Below are positions 7,338 to 15,573 of a stretch of DNA of 64,000 nt, piece by piece. Positions within the stretch are counted from its first letter, which is position 1. Every line of letters begins with the position of its first letter. The notes under the pieces were generated by a model that saw only the letters and a program-made list of their open reading frames with translations, did not search any database and was not told where the DNA came from. This DNA is from Asanoa siamensis (GTDB lineage: Bacteria > Actinomycetota > Actinomycetes > Mycobacteriales > Micromonosporaceae): NCBI RefSeq assembly GCF_016862555.1, contig NZ_BONE01000043.1, positions 1 to 64,000 on the forward strand, given 5' to 3'. A program made the position numbers and the translations under genes.

Positions 7338-9890
7338 ATGTTCCGGTCCATGTTGCGCGGGCTGCTCACCCACAAGCTGCGGCTCGCCCTGTCGGCGCTG
7401 GCGGTCGTACTCGGCACGATGTTCATGTCCGGTGCCTTCGTCGCCGGCGACACGTTCGCGCAAGGGTTCACCGCGCTCTTCTCCACCGTCAACCAGAACA
7501 TCGACGTCGAGGTCACCGCCAAGGACACCACCCCCGGTGGGCAGGCGCAGCAGCTCGGTACGCCGACCGCCCTGCTCGACCAGCAGGACGTCGACGCCGT
7601 CCGCGGTGTGGACGGTGTCGGCCGGGTCGACCCCGGTGTCTACACCGCCGGCGCGCGGCTCATCGGCGACGACGGCAAGGTGGTCGGTGGCACCGGGCCG
7701 CCGCAGCAGGGCATCGCCTGGCAGGACGACGACCCTCTCATCCAGCTCCGGCAGGGGCGCCCGCCCCAGGCCGCCGACGAGATCGCCATCAACCAGGGGC
7801 TCTCCGAGGCCAGCGGGTTCGGGCTCGGACAGACCGCGGACGTCATCACGCTCGAGCCGCGTACGCCGTACAGAATCGTCGGTATCTTCGGCTTTCCCGG
7901 CGACCGGCCCTCGCTGGCCGGCGAGACGACGGTCGCGTTCACACTGCCGCAGGCGCAGAAGGTCCTGCTCGACGCGCCCGGCAAGTTCACCAGCATCGAC
8001 GTGACGGCCGCCGGTGGGGTCAGTGACGACACACTGCGCGACCGGATCGCCGCCGCCCTGCCCGACGCGGAGGTGCGGACGGGCGCGCAGGTCGCGCAGG
8101 AGCAGCAGAGCGAGACGTCCAGCTTCGTCAACATCCTGAAGACCGGCCTGGTCGTGTTCGCGCTGATCGGCATGTTCACCGGCGCCTTCCTGATCTTCAA
8201 CACGTTCTCGATGCTGGTGGCGCAGCGGACCCGGGAGCTGGCCCTGTACCGCTCCTTCGGCGCCAGCCGCGGCCAGGTCAACCGCTCCGTCCTGCTCGAG
8301 TCGCTGCTGCTCGGCCTGGCCGCCAGCATCGTCGGGCTCGGCCTCGGCATCCTGGTCGGCTTCATCCTGAACCGGGCGCTGCAGGCGTTCATCGACGCGA
8401 GCCTGCCGGTCAGCGGCGTCGTGGTCCGGGCGTACGCGGTCGTCGCCACCCTCGCCGTCGGCACCGCCTTCACGGTCGTGGCGGCGCTGATCCCCGCGCT
8501 GCGGGCCAGCCGCGTGCCGCCGATCGCCGCGATGCGCGACGCCGTGACGCCGGACAAGCCGCTCGCCCGGCTCACGGCCGCCGGCGGCGTCGTGCTGGCC
8601 GCCGGTGGGATCCTGCTCGGCCTCGGCGTGGCCGGCGTCGGCGACCTGCCGACCTGGCTGACGCTGGGGATCGGCGCGGGGCTCTGCTTCCTCGGCATGG
8701 CACTGCTCGCACCCGTCATCAGCCGCCCGCTGACGGCCGCGGCCGGCAAGGTGTTCGCCGGGTCGGTCCCGGGCCGGCTGGGCGCCCGCAACACCGGCCG
8801 CAACCCGCGCCGGACCGCCGTCACCGCCGCCGCGCTGATGATCGGCGTCGCGCTGGCCACCGGCGCCGGGGTGTTCGCCCAGTCGGCGAAGGCCGGCATC
8901 AGCAACGCGTTCGAGCGCGACGTCAACGCCCAGCTCGCCGTGACCACCAGCCTGAGCCAGGGCCCGGGCGCGAACGCCGGCTTCCCGCCGGAGCTCGAGC
9001 AGACCATGGCCGCGCTGCCGGGCGTGACGTCGGCGGTCGCCCTGCGCGCCGACACCGTGAGCCTCAACGGCAGCGACCGGTTCGTGCTGGCCGGCGACGC
9101 CCAGGCGGCCTCGACGATCTTCAACCTGCGGCCCGTGGCCGGCAACGTCCGCGAGCTGAACCCGGGCGAGGCCCTGCTCACCGAGGACACCGCGAACGCC
9201 CTGCGCGTCGGCGTCGGCAACCAGGTCACGATGCGGACCGCCCGCGGCGGGCCGGTCACCCTCGACGTGGTCGGCGTGTTCGAGCCCAACCAGGCGATCT
9301 CCAGCTCGCTGATCAGCAGCGCGGACGCGGGCGGCTTCCGGTCGCCGTTCGCCCAGCAGGGCTTCGTGCAGGTGGCCGGCGACAGCCAGGTGCCGCAGGT
9401 ACGCGCGGAGCTCGACCGGCTGTTCGCCGACAACCCCGAGGTCACCGTCAACGACCAGTCACAGCTCATCGACCAGGCCAACAGCTTCGTCGACATCCTG
9501 CTCGGCATCGTCAACACGCTGCTGGCCCTGACGATCATCGTGGCGGTGCTGGGCGTGGTGAACACGCTGCTGCTCTCGGTCTTCGAGCGCACCCGGGAGC
9601 TCGGCCTGATCCGCGCGGTCGGGATGAGCCGCGGCCAGATCGGCCGGATGATCACCGTCGAGTCGATCCTGATCTCGGTCTTCGGCGCGATCCTCGGCAT
9701 CTTCATCGGCGTCGGCCTGGGCATCGCGATCGTGGTCGCGCTCGGCGACGAGTTCCTGTCGCTGACGGTGCCGTGGGGCTACCTGTTGATCACCCTCGCC
9801 CTCGCGATCGTGGCGGGCGCCATAGCCGCGGTCCTCCCCGCCATCCGCGCGGCCAGGCTCAACGTCCTTCAAGCCATCGCGTACGAGTAA
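7338..9890 (+). CDS. FtsX/MacB-type ABC transporter permease (module 1)
   Basis: An 850-residue permease with the duplicated FtsX architecture: an N-terminal membrane helix (LALSALAVVLGTMFMSGAFV), an extracytoplasmic domain to about residue 265, three helices near 270 to 395 holding the FtsX signature NTFSMLVAQRTRELALYRSFGASR, two central helices, a second extracytoplasmic domain, and a final three-helix unit with NTLLLSVFERTRELGLIRAVGMSR. With the preceding ATPase it forms a mechanotransmission-type exporter that handles lipids, lipoproteins, peptides or drugs at the outer membrane face rather than classical transport. The ATG is 3 bases after the ATPase stop, with an AGGGGT across the junction, so the two are translationally coupled. 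Substrate unknown. Confidence 0.9.
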   Translation: MFRSMLRGLLTHKLRLALSALAVVLGTMFMSGAFVAGDTFAQGFTALFSTVNQNIDVEVTAKDTTPGGQAQQLGTPTALLDQQDVDAVRGVDGVGRVDPGVYTAGARLIGDDGKVVGGTGPPQQGIAWQDDDPLIQLRQGRPPQAADEIAINQGLSEASGFGLGQTADVITLEPRTPYRIVGIFGFPGDRPSLAGETTVAFTLPQAQKVLLDAPGKFTSIDVTAAGGVSDDTLRDRIAAALPDAEVRTGAQVAQEQQSETSSFVNILKTGLVVFALIGMFTGAFLIFNTFSMLVAQRTRELALYRSFGASRGQVNRSVLLESLLLGLAASIVGLGLGILVGFILNRALQAFIDASLPVSGVVVRAYAVVATLAVGTAFTVVAALIPALRASRVPPIAAMRDAVTPDKPLARLTAAGGVVLAAGGILLGLGVAGVGDLPTWLTLGIGAGLCFLGMALLAPVISRPLTAAAGKVFAGSVPGRLGARNTGRNPRRTAVTAAALMIGVALATGAGVFAQSAKAGISNAFERDVNAQLAVTTSLSQGPGANAGFPPELEQTMAALPGVTSAVALRADTVSLNGSDRFVLAGDAQAASTIFNLRPVAGNVRELNPGEALLTEDTANALRVGVGNQVTMRTARGGPVTLDVVGVFEPNQAISSSLISSADAGGFRSPFAQQGFVQVAGDSQVPQVRAELDRLFADNPEVTVNDQSQLIDQANSFVDILLGIVNTLLALTIIVAVLGVVNTLLLSVFERTRELGLIRAVGMSRGQIGRMITVESILISVFGAILGIFIGVGLGIAIVVALGDEFLSLTVPWGYLLITLALAIVAGAIAAVLPAIRAARLNVLQAIAYE

Positions 9891-9896
9891 GGACAG

Positions 9897-10057
9897 AGGC
9901 CCGGGTCCGGTCTGGGGCCGGGCTGCGGCGGGCCCAGGCGCCGCCTGGACGCACGGCGTATTCGCGCAGATACGCTCCGGTATCTACGCGAATCCGCCGG
10001 ACGCCCAGCCGACACCTGGACTCCGCCTCGCCTCGACCCCAGACCGGACCCGGGCCT
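9897..10057. repeat. Long imperfect inverted repeat (cruciform)
   Basis: The outer arms 9897-9917 and 10037-10057 are perfect 21-base reverse complements (left arm begins AGGCCCGGGTCC). The inner arms 9955-9973 and 9980-9998 match at 17 of 19 positions around a 6-base loop. The sequence between outer and inner arms is partly complementary, so the whole 161 bases can fold on itself. It begins 7 bases after the stop of the first permease. It could be a large terminator, an mRNA-stabilising structure, or the remains of a palindromic mobile repeat. Confidence 0.75.
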
Positions 10058-10075
10058 CAGGGACAAACCCTGAGG
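10055..10075. terminator. Hairpin, possible terminator after ABC module 1
   Basis: CCTCAGGG and CCCTGAGG pair perfectly around the loop ACAAA, overlapping the right edge of the cruciform. There is no T-run after it, which is usual for actinobacterial hairpin terminators. It may end transcription of module 1 before module 2. Confidence 0.45.
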
Positions 10076-10217
10076 TCAGGTACGGGACACCCGCACCGGA
10101 AAATCCGCCTGCCCTCCCCCGCGGGGCGGACGAGAAGGTTGCCGGCGTCGCGCAGCATGGAGTACGCCGGCCGGACCGCCCTGGTCCGGCCGGACCATGA
10201 CACGAGGGGGACCCAAG

Positions 10218-10973
10218 GTGACGGCCAGCGATCCGGTGGCGGCCCGCGCGGACGACGTGTGGAAGGTCTACGGCAGCGGCGAGGCGGAGGTGATCGCGCT
10301 CCGGGGGGTGAGCGTCACCTTCCAGCGAGGCGTGTTCACGGCGATCATGGGGCCGTCCGGCTCCGGCAAGTCGACGCTCATGCACTGCCTGGCCGGGCTC
10401 GACTCGGTGACCAGGGGTGAGGTGCGGATCGGCGAGACCACGGTGACCGGGCTCGGCGACGCCGGCCTGACCAGGCTGCGGCGCGACAAGGTCGGCTTCA
10501 TCTTCCAGCAGTTCAACCTGCTGCCGACGCTGTCGGCCAAGGAGAACATCCTGCTGCCCCTGGCGATCGCGGGGCGGAAGCCGGACGACGCCTGGTTCGA
10601 CACGGTGATCCGGACGGTCGGTCTCCAGGACCGGCTCGAGCACCGCCCGGCCCAGCTCTCCGGCGGCCAGCAGCAGCGCGTCGCCTGCGCCCGCGCCCTG
10701 GTCGCCCGGCCGGAGGTCATCTTCGCCGACGAGCCGACCGGCAACCTCGACTCCCGCTCGGGCGCCGACGTGCTGGGCTTCCTGCGGGACTCGGTCCGCC
10801 AGCACGGGCAGACCATCGTGATGGTCACCCACGACCCGGTGGCCGCCTCGTACGCGGACCGGGTCATCTTCCTGGCCGACGGCGCCGTGGTCGACGAGTT
10901 GCACGACCCGTCGCCCGACATGGTGCTCGACCGCATGAAGAAGCTGGACGCGCCGGCCGAGGTGGAGCGCTGA
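10218..10973 (+). CDS. MacB/LolD-type ABC ATPase (module 2)
   Basis: A 251-residue ATPase closely similar to the head of the ATPase at 5625, with Walker A GPSGSGKST, Q-loop FIFQQFNLLP, LSGGQ signature and Walker B VIFADEPTGN, but with no C-terminal tail. I start it at the GTG preceded by GAGGGGGAC; an in-frame ATG 21 bases upstream would put the ribosome site inside the gene. Its TGA shares one base with the ATG of the permease (TGATG), so the two are translationally coupled subunits of one exporter. Because the two heads are so alike, the modules are probably an old tandem duplication. Substrate unknown. Confidence 0.92.
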   Translation: MTASDPVAARADDVWKVYGSGEAEVIALRGVSVTFQRGVFTAIMGPSGSGKSTLMHCLAGLDSVTRGEVRIGETTVTGLGDAGLTRLRRDKVGFIFQQFNLLPTLSAKENILLPLAIAGRKPDDAWFDTVIRTVGLQDRLEHRPAQLSGGQQQRVACARALVARPEVIFADEPTGNLDSRSGADVLGFLRDSVRQHGQTIVMVTHDPVAASYADRVIFLADGAVVDELHDPSPDMVLDRMKKLDAPAEVER

Positions 10974-13513
10974 TGCTGCGCGCCACCCTCAAGAGCCTGC
11001 TGGCCCGCAAGGTCCGGCTGCTGTTGTCCGGCCTCGCGGTCGTACTCGGCGTCATGTTCGTCGCGGGCTCGTTCGTGCTCACCGACACCCTGTCCCGCTC
11101 CTTCGACTCGATCTTCTCCGACGCGTACTCCCAGACCGATGTGACCGTGGCCGGCAAGCCCAAGGTCGAGGTCTCGGAGCTCGACGGCGAGTCCGTCCCG
11201 GCCCCGGTCCCGGCGTCCGCGGTCGACACCGTGGCGGCGCTGCCCGGCGTGGCGCAGGCGCGCGGCATGGTGGCCGCCGACGGCGCGACCCTGATCGGCA
11301 GCAACGGCAAGGCCGTCGGCTCGTTCGGGCCGCCGCAGCTCGGCGAGAACTGGCTGGGCGAGAACGCGCTGACCCAGCTCCGGGAAGGTCGCGGCCCGAC
11401 CGCGGACGACGAGATCGTCATCAACAAGGGCCTCGCCGAGGCCGGCAAGGTCGCGGTCGGCGACCGGGTCGGCGTGCTCACGCTCGACGCCAAGCAGCGG
11501 ACGTTCACGATCGTCGGCACGTTCGGTTACAGCGGCGACCGCGACAGCCTGGGCGGCGTCAACGAGATCGCGTTCACCGACCCGGTGGCCCAGCAGCTCA
11601 TGCTCGGTCGGACCGGCCTGTTCACCAGCATCGACGTCAAGGGCACCGACGGCACCGACCCCGCGACGCTCAAGGAACGCGTCGCGGCCGCGCTGGGTGC
11701 CGACTACAACGTGCGTACGGGCGAGGAAGCCGCGGCCGACGACGCGCAGGGCCTCAAGGACGGCCTGGGCTTCTTCAACAACATCCTGCTCGGCTTCGCG
11801 GGCATCGCCCTGTTCGTCGGCATCTTCCTGATCATCAACACGTTCTCGATCGTGGTCGCGCAGCGCACCCGGGAGCTCGCCCTGCTGCGGGCCGTCGGTG
11901 CCAGCCGCCGGCAGGTGATCGGCTCCGTGCTCACCGAGGCCGTGGTCATCGGTGTCGTGGCCTCGGTGATCGGCACCGCCGCCGGCATCGGCGTCGGCGC
12001 GCTGCTCGCCAACCTGGCCGCCCGGTTCGCCGACGGCCTCAGCCTCGCCGGCATCGGCGTGCCCCCTGTCGCGCTCATCGCGTCGTTCGCGGTCGGCCTG
12101 ATCGTCACGATCGTCGCCGCGGTCACGCCGGCCCTGCGCGCGTCCCGGATCCCGCCGATCGCGGCCATGCAGGACGTGGCGACCCCGGACCGGCCGCTCA
12201 CCAAGATCACCACGCTCGGCGCGATCGTCAGCGCGGCGGCGGGCGCGCTGCTCGGCATCGGCCTGTACGCGGACGGCGGCCTCATGCTCGTCGCCGGCGG
12301 CGTGCTGCTCGCGTTCGTCGGCGTCGCGCTGCTGACCCCGGTGCTCAGCCGGCCGGTGGTCGGGCTGCTGGGCCGGCTGTTCTCCTGGTCGGTGCCGGGC
12401 AAGCTGGGCCGGCTCAACTCGGGCCGCAACCCGCGCCGCACGGCGATCACCGCGGCCGCGCTGATGGTCGGCATCGCGCTGGTCACCGGCGTCGGCGTGA
12501 TCGCCTCGTCGGCCAAGACCAGCATCGCGGGCTCGATCGACTCGATGGACGCCCAGCTGATCATCCAGGGCACCCAGACCGGCCCGCGGCCGCCGACGTT
12601 CGACCCGACGGTGGTCGAACGGGCCAAGGCGGTGCCCGGCGTACGCGACGCGGTCGGTGTGGCCAGCGACCTCGCCAAGGTCGACGGCGAGCAGCAGTTC
12701 GTCACGTCGGTGACCGACGCGGCGGTGATCCCGGCCATCTACGGCAGCACCGCCGTGGCCGGCGACATCACGCGGCAGGGCCCCGACCAGGCGATCGTCA
12801 ACGCGGAGACGGCCACGGAGCGCGGGTGGGCAGTCGGCTCGGTGCTGACGGTGCAGCTCACCCGGGGCGAGGAGCACCGCTACACGGTCAGCGGCATCGC
12901 GCCCACCGACAAGTCGATCGGCGAGATCATGCTGCCGGCGGCGGCGATGGCCGACTTCGCGCAGCCGACGCTGTCACTGGGCTTCGTCCGGCTCGACGAG
13001 GGCACGCCGGTCGCGTCGGTGCAGCCCCAGGTGGAGGCGCTGGTCGCCGACAACCCGCTGGTGTCGGTGATCGACCAGGCGACGTTCACGCAGCAGCAGT
13101 CCGACATGCTCGACCAGGTGCTGGTGATGATCCAGATCCTGCTGGCGCTGGCGATCCTGATCGCGGTGCTGGGCATCGTCAACACCCTGGCCCTGTCGGT
13201 CATGGAGCGCACCCGCGAGCTGGGCCTGCTGCGCGCCATCGGCCTGGGCCGCGCCGCGACGATGCGGATGATCACGGTCGAGGCGGTGGTCATCTCGGTC
13301 TTCGGCGCGCTGCTCGGCGTCGTGGTCGGCGGCGGGCTGGGCGCGGCGGTGGTGCGGGCGCTGCGCGACCAGGGCTTCACCGACCTGACCCTGCCCTGGT
13401 CGACGATCGGGATCTACCTGGCGGTGGCGGCGCTGGTCGGCTGCGTGGCGGCGATCCTGCCGTCGATCCGGGCGGCCCGGCTCAACGTGCTCGGCGCGAT
13501 CGCGCACGAGTGA
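10973..13513 (+). CDS. FtsX/MacB-type ABC transporter permease (module 2)
   Basis: An 846-residue permease with the same duplicated FtsX layout as the module 1 permease: N-terminal helix, extracytoplasmic domain, FtsX unit with NTFSIVVAQRTRELALLRAVGASR, central helices, a second extracytoplasmic domain, and a final FtsX unit with NTLALSVMERTRELGLLRAIGLGR. The extracytoplasmic domains differ most between the paralogues, suggesting different clients. The start overlaps the ATPase stop by one base. The gene ends 28 bases from the convergent HAD phosphatase, with a strong hairpin between them. Known relatives export or extract lipids, lipoproteins or peptides; the client is not visible here. Confidence 0.92.
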   Translation: MLRATLKSLLARKVRLLLSGLAVVLGVMFVAGSFVLTDTLSRSFDSIFSDAYSQTDVTVAGKPKVEVSELDGESVPAPVPASAVDTVAALPGVAQARGMVAADGATLIGSNGKAVGSFGPPQLGENWLGENALTQLREGRGPTADDEIVINKGLAEAGKVAVGDRVGVLTLDAKQRTFTIVGTFGYSGDRDSLGGVNEIAFTDPVAQQLMLGRTGLFTSIDVKGTDGTDPATLKERVAAALGADYNVRTGEEAAADDAQGLKDGLGFFNNILLGFAGIALFVGIFLIINTFSIVVAQRTRELALLRAVGASRRQVIGSVLTEAVVIGVVASVIGTAAGIGVGALLANLAARFADGLSLAGIGVPPVALIASFAVGLIVTIVAAVTPALRASRIPPIAAMQDVATPDRPLTKITTLGAIVSAAAGALLGIGLYADGGLMLVAGGVLLAFVGVALLTPVLSRPVVGLLGRLFSWSVPGKLGRLNSGRNPRRTAITAAALMVGIALVTGVGVIASSAKTSIAGSIDSMDAQLIIQGTQTGPRPPTFDPTVVERAKAVPGVRDAVGVASDLAKVDGEQQFVTSVTDAAVIPAIYGSTAVAGDITRQGPDQAIVNAETATERGWAVGSVLTVQLTRGEEHRYTVSGIAPTDKSIGEIMLPAAAMADFAQPTLSLGFVRLDEGTPVASVQPQVEALVADNPLVSVIDQATFTQQQSDMLDQVLVMIQILLALAILIAVLGIVNTLALSVMERTRELGLLRAIGLGRAATMRMITVEAVVISVFGALLGVVVGGGLGAAVVRALRDQGFTDLTLPWSTIGIYLAVAALVGCVAAILPSIRAARLNVLGAIAHE

Positions 13514-13524
13514 TCGGGGGTGGT

Positions 13525-13560
13525 CGCGGTGCCCGTTCCCGTCAGGGGGCGGGCACCGCG
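13525..13560. terminator. Bidirectional terminator hairpin
   Basis: CGCGGTGCCCG at 13525-13535 pairs perfectly with CGGGCACCGCG at 13550-13560 around a 14-base loop, between the convergent permease and HAD genes and reaching into the last codons of the latter. It suits factor-independent termination in both directions. Confidence 0.6.
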
Positions 13561-14234
13561 CCGTCGCTCAGGGCCGCGAGCAGCGGCAGGTCCACGGTGG
13601 TCAGGCTGTCCAGCACGTGTACGCCGCGGCGCGGGGTGACCGCCGCGTCGTGTGGAACGGCGATCACCGCCGCTCCCGCCGCCAGGGCGCTCGTGACGCC
13701 CGTCGGTGAGTCCTCGATCGCCACGCAGCGCTCGATCGGCACGTCGAGCAGGCGGGCGGCCATCAGGTAGGGCTCGGGGTCGGGCTTGCCGGCGGTCACC
13801 TCGTCGCCGCAGACCACGGCCGCGAACCACTGCCGCCCGATCACCTCGATCGCGATGTCGACCAGTGCGCGACCGGTGTTGGTCACCAGCGCCGCCGGGA
13901 TGCCCGCGTCGTGGACCGTCGCCAGCAGCTCGCGGGCACCCGGCCGCCAGCGCAGCTCCGTCAGGAACAGCTCGGCCATCCGGCTGACCAGCCAGGCCGC
14001 GGAGACGTCCTTGTCGCGCCAGGGCTGGTCGATGTCCGCGTGCAGGATCGCCATGGACGAGTCCATGTCGCCGCCGACCATCGCCAGCCGGGCCGGGTCG
14101 GAGAGCTCCCCGCCGTACTCGCGGGCCAGCTCGCGGAGCCCGATGTCCCAGACCTGCTCGCTGTCGAGCAGCGTGCCGTCCATGTCGAACAGCACCGCCG
14201 CGGGGCGGCGGGAGTCCTCGTCGAAGTCCGTCAT
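13542..14234 (-). CDS. HAD-superfamily phosphatase (phosphoglycolate/beta-PGM-like)
   Basis: A 230-residue HAD subfamily IA hydrolase. Motif I is VLFDMDGTLLDSEQVW (nucleophile Asp of DMDGT), motif II is ALVTNTG, motif III includes GKPDPEPY, and motif IV is VAIEDSPTGV; the helical cap lies between motifs I and II. Such enzymes dephosphorylate small sugar phosphates, phosphoglycolate or nucleotides, or act as beta-phosphoglucomutases, in the cytoplasm. The substrate is not predictable. I prefer the ATG at 14234, which starts just before the conserved core; an in-frame ATG at 14273 adds 13 residues and has a slightly better purine run. It is divergent from the lipoprotein gene and shares its regulatory spacer. 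Confidence 0.85.
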   Translation of the reverse strand: MTDFDEDSRRPAAVLFDMDGTLLDSEQVWDIGLRELAREYGGELSDPARLAMVGGDMDSSMAILHADIDQPWRDKDVSAAWLVSRMAELFLTELRWRPGARELLATVHDAGIPAALVTNTGRALVDIAIEVIGRQWFAAVVCGDEVTAGKPDPEPYLMAARLLDVPIERCVAIEDSPTGVTSALAAGAAVIAVPHDAAVTPRRGVHVLDSLTTVDLPLLAALSDGAVPAP

Positions 14235-14347
14235 CAGGACGAGTATCGCCCGGACGGGCGCCCGCTCCGGCATCCCCGCGCGGGCCGGTGGCGCAGGTCA
14301 CGCGCCCGGCCTGGCCATTCGCCCGCCGTTCACCGCCGCGTTCGCTG

Positions 14348-14366
14348 TTGTCCGCGACGCGGACAA
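14348..14366. promoter_or_regulatory. Perfect palindromic operator candidate
   Basis: TTGTCCGC and GCGGACAA are perfect 8-base arms around the 3-base centre GAC, in the spacer between the divergent HAD and zinc-peptidase genes, about 77 bases before the latter. Size and symmetry suit a TetR-type dimer. No regulator gene adjoins it, so the binding protein must lie elsewhere. Confidence 0.5.
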
Positions 14367-14442
14367 TGGTGACGGTGGTGCCGCCGTTAAGGATTGACGT
14401 TGGTCGGGTATTCCCAGGCCAGTGCGAGGAGAGGGGACGTCG

Positions 14443-15165
14443 ATGACCAGACCCGTTCTGGTGCGGGTGCTCGCCGTGCTGGTCGCCGGGGCGGTCGCGG
14501 CCGCCTGCGGTTTCGGCACCGGCGACGCCGGCGCCCCCGCGCCGCCGGCCGCCACGGGCGACGCCGGCGACCCGAGCGGTGACAACGACGGCACGATGAC
14601 GGCCGAGGAGTTCGAGGCCGACATCCAGGACGCGACCGAGTCGGCCGAGAGCTACTGGACCTCGGTCTTCCAGCAGTCCGGCGAGCGGTTCCGGGCCGTC
14701 CGCCGCATCGAGAGCTACACCCGCGACGGCGAGATCGAGTGCGGTGGCGAGCCGGTGCCCCGCAACAACGCGGTCTACTGCCCGGCCGGCGACTTCATCG
14801 CGTACGACGTGAACTTCGCGGTCTCCGCCTTCCGCCAGGTCGGCGACGCGTTCCTCTACTACCTGCTGGGCCACGAGTACGCGCACGCGATCCAGGCGCG
14901 GCTGGGCATCGAGCACCGGCTGACGATCGACCACGAGCTGCAGGCCGACTGCATGGCGGGCGCCTACCTCGGCGACTCGGTCCGGGGCAAGGCACTGTCC
15001 ATCGCGGACGGTGACCTCGACGAGTTCCAGCAGGGATTGCTGGCGGTCGGCGACGACCCGAGCGTGCCGTGGTTCGCGCCGGGTGCGCACGGCACCGCCG
15101 AGCAGCGCACGGAGTCGTTCTTCCTCGGCTACGAGCGGTCGCTCTCGGCCTGCGGCCTCAACTGA
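14443..15165 (+). CDS. Neutral zinc metallopeptidase lipoprotein (YpfJ-like)
   Basis: A 240-residue exported lipoprotein. The N terminus is a type II signal peptide whose lipobox is AAAC, followed by an Ala/Pro/Gly linker. The catalytic part has HEYAH at 144-148 and, about 20 residues later, HELQADCMAGAYLG, supplying the third zinc ligand. That is the pattern of the putative neutral zinc metallopeptidase family (PF04228). It should act tethered to the outer face of the membrane. Start at the ATG at 14443 follows GAGAGGGGA. Substrate unknown. Its last 8 bases overlap the 3' end of the convergent VOC gene. Confidence 0.85.
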   Translation: MTRPVLVRVLAVLVAGAVAAACGFGTGDAGAPAPPAATGDAGDPSGDNDGTMTAEEFEADIQDATESAESYWTSVFQQSGERFRAVRRIESYTRDGEIECGGEPVPRNNAVYCPAGDFIAYDVNFAVSAFRQVGDAFLYYLLGHEYAHAIQARLGIEHRLTIDHELQADCMAGAYLGDSVRGKALSIADGDLDEFQQGLLAVGDDPSVPWFAPGAHGTAEQRTESFFLGYERSLSACGLN

Positions 15166-15550
15166 CGAGCTCGGCCTCGAAGCCGTCGGCGTCCTCGAGG
15201 TAGGCCGTGTAGGTGTCCGGGCCGCCGGCGTGCGGGTGGCGGTCCGGGAAGAGCAGGGCCCACCCGTGCCGCGGCGCCTCGTCGACGAGGGCGTCGACCT
15301 CCGCGCGGGTGGCGACGTGGAAGGCCAGGTGGTTGAGGCCGGGGCGGAGGCGGTCGTGGGTGGTCGCGGACAGTGCGGGCGACTGCTCGACGACGACGTA
15401 GGTCGCGCCCAGGCGCCAGCTGATGCCTCGGGGCCAGCGCTGGAACTCCGCGTAGCCCAGTGCTGGCAGCAGCCAGCCCCAGCTGGTGGTCGCGCGGGCG
15501 AGGTCGGGCACCCACAGCTCGACGTGGTGCAGCGTGCCGGTGGTGGTCAT
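15158..15550 (-). CDS. VOC family (glyoxalase-like) protein
   Basis: A 130-residue single-domain member of the vicinal-oxygen-chelate fold with two beta-alpha-beta modules: HHVELWVPDLARATTSWGWLL at the start, LNHLAFHVATRAEVDALVDE in the middle and TYTAYLEDADGFEAELVS at the end. Metal-binding positions (His near the start, His in LNHLAFHV, Glu near the end) are kept, so it could be a metal-dependent lyase, dioxygenase or resistance protein; family membership alone does not tell which. Start at the ATG after GAGGATGG. It lies 23 bases after the membrane protein gene on the same strand, so the two are probably co-transcribed. Confidence 0.8.
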   Translation of the reverse strand: MTTTGTLHHVELWVPDLARATTSWGWLLPALGYAEFQRWPRGISWRLGATYVVVEQSPALSATTHDRLRPGLNHLAFHVATRAEVDALVDEAPRHGWALLFPDRHPHAGGPDTYTAYLEDADGFEAELVS

Positions 15551-15573
15551 CGGACCATCCTCACGGCTGTGGC

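Larger units (their letters stand above)
9891..10217. other. Spacer between the two ABC modules, holding a large cruciform
   Basis: No gene is seen. The left 60% is one long imperfect inverted repeat (9897-10057), followed by a perfect 8-base hairpin (10055-10075). The remaining bases up to the second ATPase start should hold its promoter and ribosome site; I see GAGGGGG a few bases before the GTG start. Confidence 0.6.
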
